Part shown: positions 61,911 to 64,000 of the stretch, piece by piece
Numbering within the stretch: the stretch's first letter is position 1
How the letters are laid out: every line of letters starts with the position of its first letter
Assembly: GCA_019636755.1 (NCBI GenBank)
Contig: JAHBWZ010000007.1
Coordinates: 186,001 to 250,000, forward strand
Source of the DNA: Phycisphaeraceae bacterium
GTDB lineage: Bacteria > Planctomycetota > Phycisphaerae > Phycisphaerales > SM1A02
Reading direction: 5' to 3'
DNA: 64,000 bases
Program-made: the position numbers and the translations under genes
The notes under the pieces: generated by a model
What the model was told of the DNA's origin: nothing
What the model saw: only the letters and a program-made list of their open reading frames with translations
The model's database searches: none

Positions 61911-62981
61911 TCAGGCGCCCGCGGGCAACGGCACGACATGATCCGGGCGGATCGACAGCGCGACCTGTGTCCCGGGCGGCGCCAGCGGCCCCGGATCGGC
62001 CTCGAGCACCTTGAGCGCCACCCCGTGCCCGGTGTCGACCAGGTGCTGCGCCGACTCCCCCAGGTAGATGCTGGACCGGAGCGTCCCGGCCAGGCCGTTC
62101 CCCGACCCGTCGATCGGGCCGAGCCGGATCGCCTCCGGCCTGATCGAGCAGACCAGCCGATCCACGCCCGCAGGGAGCGGGCGTGATGTCGACAGGCGGC
62201 CGGCGGCCGTCGCGAGCGGTGTCGATCCATCCGGGGCCCGCGCACCGACCGACTCCACGGCGATGAAGTTGGTCTCGCCCAGGAAGTCGGCGACGAAGCA
62301 GGAGCGCGGATGGTCGTACAGCTCCCGCGGCGCACCGACCTGCATGAGCCGACCCGCGGAGAGCACCGCCATGCGGTCGGCCATCGAGAGCGCTTCCTTC
62401 TGGTCGTGCGTCACGTACACGCCCGTGATGCCGGCATCCTTGCAGATCCGTCGGATCTCCACCCGCATCTCCAGCCTCAGTTTCGCGTCCAGATTGCTGA
62501 GCGGCTCGTCCAGCAGCAGGACCGTCGGCCGGATGACGAGCGCACGGGCCAGCGCCACGCGCTGCTGCTGTCCTCCGGAGAGCTGATTCGGCTTGCGCTC
62601 CGCGTACGGCGCCATCTGGACCAGCCGCAGGGCCTCGAGCGCCCTGGCTGCCCGTTCCGCCGGCGCGACGCGCCGGATGCGAAGGCCGTACGCCACGTTG
62701 TCTCGCACCGTCATGTGCGGCCAGAGTGCGTAGCTCTGGAACACCATGCCGGCGTTGCGTCGATTGGCCGGCAGGGTGGTGACGTCACGGTCACCGAAGC
62801 GGATCGTGCCCGCGGTCGGCTCAGCGAACCCGGCGATCATCCGCAGCAGCGTGGTCTTTCCGCATCCGGAGGGTCCGAGCAGGAAGAAGAGTTCACCGTC
62901 CTCGATGCGCAGGTCGACACCGTCGACGGCGACTGTCGTCCCGAATGCCTTGGTGACCTGTTCCAGCGTGATGCCAGCCAT
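61911..62981 (-). CDS. ABC transporter ATP-binding protein, UgpC/PotA/FbpC type
   Basis: The 356-residue protein has Walker A GPSGCGKTT (about 38-46), Q-loop VFQSYALWPHMTV, signature LSGGQQQRVALARAL, Walker B VLLLDEPLSNLD and the switch VYVTHDQKEAL. A C-terminal TOBE-like domain (about 240-355) contains SIRPEAIRLG and VALSIRPDHVVPLP. This architecture is typical of importers of sugars, glycerol-phosphate, polyamines, sulfate or ferric iron. No permease or binding-protein gene is visible in the window. The start is ATG 62981; TATCCT (63033-63028) is upstream with a leader of about 40 bases. Confidence 0.92.
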   Translation of the reverse strand: MAGITLEQVTKAFGTTVAVDGVDLRIEDGELFFLLGPSGCGKTTLLRMIAGFAEPTAGTIRFGDRDVTTLPANRRNAGMVFQSYALWPHMTVRDNVAYGLRIRRVAPAERAARALEALRLVQMAPYAERKPNQLSGGQQQRVALARALVIRPTVLLLDEPLSNLDAKLRLEMRVEIRRICKDAGITGVYVTHDQKEALSMADRMAVLSAGRLMQVGAPRELYDHPRSCFVADFLGETNFIAVESVGARAPDGSTPLATAAGRLSTSRPLPAGVDRLVCSIRPEAIRLGPIDGSGNGLAGTLRSSIYLGESAQHLVDTGHGVALKVLEADPGPLAPPGTQVALSIRPDHVVPLPAGA

Positions 62982-63027
62982 TCGTGCGTCCGTCCACCCC
63001 CGACCGCCGCCGCGAACGGTGGCGGGG

Positions 63028-63033
63028 AGGATA
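63028..63033 (-). promoter_or_regulatory. Candidate -10 element of the ABC ATPase gene
   Basis: TATCCT on the minus strand, about 47 bases before the ATG at 62981. It is back-to-back with the element listed at 63056. Confidence 0.35.
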
Positions 63034-63055
63034 CAGCGACCCCGCGCCCGGCGGG

Positions 63056-63061
63056 TACACT
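63056..63061 (+). promoter_or_regulatory. Candidate -10 element of the DciA-like gene
   Basis: TACACT, 12 bases before the ATG at 63074, giving a leader of about 5 bases. Confidence 0.35.
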
Positions 63062-63073
63062 CCGCGGACCGCC

Positions 63074-63463
63074 ATGGCACCGCCGGACACGACTGACTCT
63101 GCGCTGGCGCGCGCCACGACGGCGCTGGCGCGATTGCGCCGATTCCGCGGGCGGCGCGAGCCGGATCTCGGGATCGCGTCCATCGTGGATCGCATCCGGA
63201 CCGAGGCCGATCGCACCGAGCGCCGACTGGGCGCGGCGATCGACGCGTGGGTCGCCTGCGTGCCGGAGCCGCTGCTGCGGCGGACGCGGGTGACCGGCTA
63301 CAGCGCGGGTGTGCTTACCGTGGCCGTCGAGGGCGCCGCAGCGCGATTCGAACTCGACCGCCGGCTGCGCGGCGATCTCCTCGGACACCTTCGCAGTCGC
63401 CTCCGCACACCGCTGACCCGGGTCCGACTGACCGGCGACGGCGCCGGTGGATCACCGCGATGA
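63074..63463 (+). CDS. DciA-like (DUF721) protein
   Basis: The 129-residue protein has the DUF721 pattern AAIDAWVACVPEPLLRRTRV, GYSAGVLTVAVEGAAARFEL and LRGDLLGHLRSRL. DciA is the replicative helicase (DnaB) loader in many bacteria that lack DnaC. The N-terminal 40 residues are Arg-rich. Family membership is moderately sure; function is inferred from it. It is close to parB but on the other side of two unrelated genes. Confidence 0.7.
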   Translation: MAPPDTTDSALARATTALARLRRFRGRREPDLGIASIVDRIRTEADRTERRLGAAIDAWVACVPEPLLRRTRVTGYSAGVLTVAVEGAAARFELDRRLRGDLLGHLRSRLRTPLTRVRLTGDGAGGSPR

Positions 63464-63550
63464 CGACCGACCGCGCGCATCCCCGCACGATCCACACCGC
63501 CGCCCGATTCATGGTCCGACGCGCGGCCCGATGCATGCCCCGTCGGGCGC

Positions 63551-64000
63551 CTACCCCGCCAGTTCCTTCACCGCGCTGACCACTTCCCGGATGCCTTTCT
63601 CCGCATCTGCGAAGAGCATGACGCTGTGCTCTGCCGCGAAGAGCGGATTCGGAATGCCGGCAAAGCCCGGACTCAGGCTCCGCTTGACGACGATGCACGC
63701 GCGGGCGCGATCGACTTCGATGATCGGCATGCCCGCGATCGGGCTGCCGGGATCGGTCCGCGCGACCGGGTTGACGACATCGTTCGCGCCGACCACCAGC
63801 GCCACGTCCACCTGGTCCATGATCGCATTGCTCTCATCCATCTCCTGCAGGCGGTCGTAGGGAATGTCCGCCTCGGCCAGCAGCACGTTCATGTGCCCGG
63901 GCATGCGTCCGGCCACCGGGTGGATCGCGAACGTCACCTGCGCCCCGCGGGACTCGAGCAGCCGGTAGAGATCACGCACCGCGTGCTGCGCCTGGGCGAC
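63551..64000 (-). CDS. pntB: NAD(P) transhydrogenase subunit beta PntB, C-terminal part
   Basis: The start lies beyond the window edge; the visible 150 codons are the NADP-binding domain III. Motifs are IHPVAGRMPGHMNVLLAEAD, YDRLQEMDESNAIMDQVDVA, LVVGANDVVNPVARTDPGSP, GMPIIEVDRA and the ending IREVVSAVKELAG. PntB couples hydride transfer between NADH and NADP+ to proton translocation. Upstream genes (probably pntA) are outside the window. Confidence 0.95.
   Translation of the reverse strand, partial: VAQAQHAVRDLYRLLESRGAQVTFAIHPVAGRMPGHMNVLLAEADIPYDRLQEMDESNAIMDQVDVALVVGANDVVNPVARTDPGSPIAGMPIIEVDRARACIVVKRSLSPGFAGIPNPLFAAEHSVMLFADAEKGIREVVSAVKELAG

Overview
The window looks like chromosomal DNA of a free-living, flagellated, high-G+C bacterium, most likely a planctomycete of the class Phycisphaerae (inference). 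Several secreted proteins end in paired dockerin-like repeats of the form DxDGsGxVDFxDLLxLLxxWGPC (ends of the genes at 3101-1026, 51545-52201 and 53383-56238, plus a fragment near 26111). There is a pseudopilin of the kind abundant in planctomycetes, and G+C near 70 percent is normal for the window. No rRNA, tRNA, CRISPR array or intact insertion sequence was seen.

Layout. 1-11 kb: the end of a CorC-type CBS membrane protein, a secreted trypsin-like protease with dockerin-like tail, a penicillin-acylase-family hydrolase, recJ, a short adenylate kinase followed by an ABC ATPase that lacks catalytic residues, a heme oxygenase and a GT4 glycosyltransferase. 11-16 kb: fliS, a very long fliD and two small proteins. 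16-23.4 kb: an exported protein of unknown function, a secretin-N-domain/Gly-rich exported protein, and a four-gene lipoprotein operon (two LpoB-like, one COG3014-like TPR, one YcfL-like). 23.4-34.8 kb: a metallophosphoesterase, an ArnT-like glycosyltransferase, a lower-G+C islet with a DarT-like ADP-ribosyltransferase, a MacB-type permease, a membrane histidine kinase, a zinc-finger/nitroreductase/TrmB cluster, a truncated cupin, a GNAT and an exported protein. 34.8-39.3 kb: purEK, a small sigma-region-4-like protein, a G-run repeat, a small lipoprotein and an MFS transporter. 39.5-45.3 kb: a tightly coupled Rrf2-SufB-Rieske-SufC-SufD-SufE-SufT iron-sulfur assembly operon. 45.5-56.3 kb: large secreted proteins with holA and sucD between them. 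56.3-64 kb: a c-di-AMP cyclase/SpoIIE-type phosphatase operon, a cyclophilin, parB with two parS-like sites, a soluble histidine kinase, a sugar/ion-type ABC ATPase, a DciA-like protein and the end of pntB.

Expression signals are unusually readable. Seven genes have a TAnnnT-like -10 hexamer that ends only 6-8 bases before the start codon (recJ, metallophosphoesterase, zinc-finger gene, purE, holA, sucD, cyclophilin), which suggests leaderless mRNAs. Other genes have ordinary Shine-Dalgarno sequences, and many operon partners overlap by ATGA or GTGA. Convergent gene pairs are often separated by long perfect hairpins (940-975, 47803-47841, 56299-56331). Points most worth following up are the leaderless promoter class, the orphan DarT-like gene, the degenerate ABC ATPase beside adk, the c-di-AMP/phosphatase pair, the doubled LpoB-like lipoprotein operon and the inverted parS pair without a neighbouring parA.
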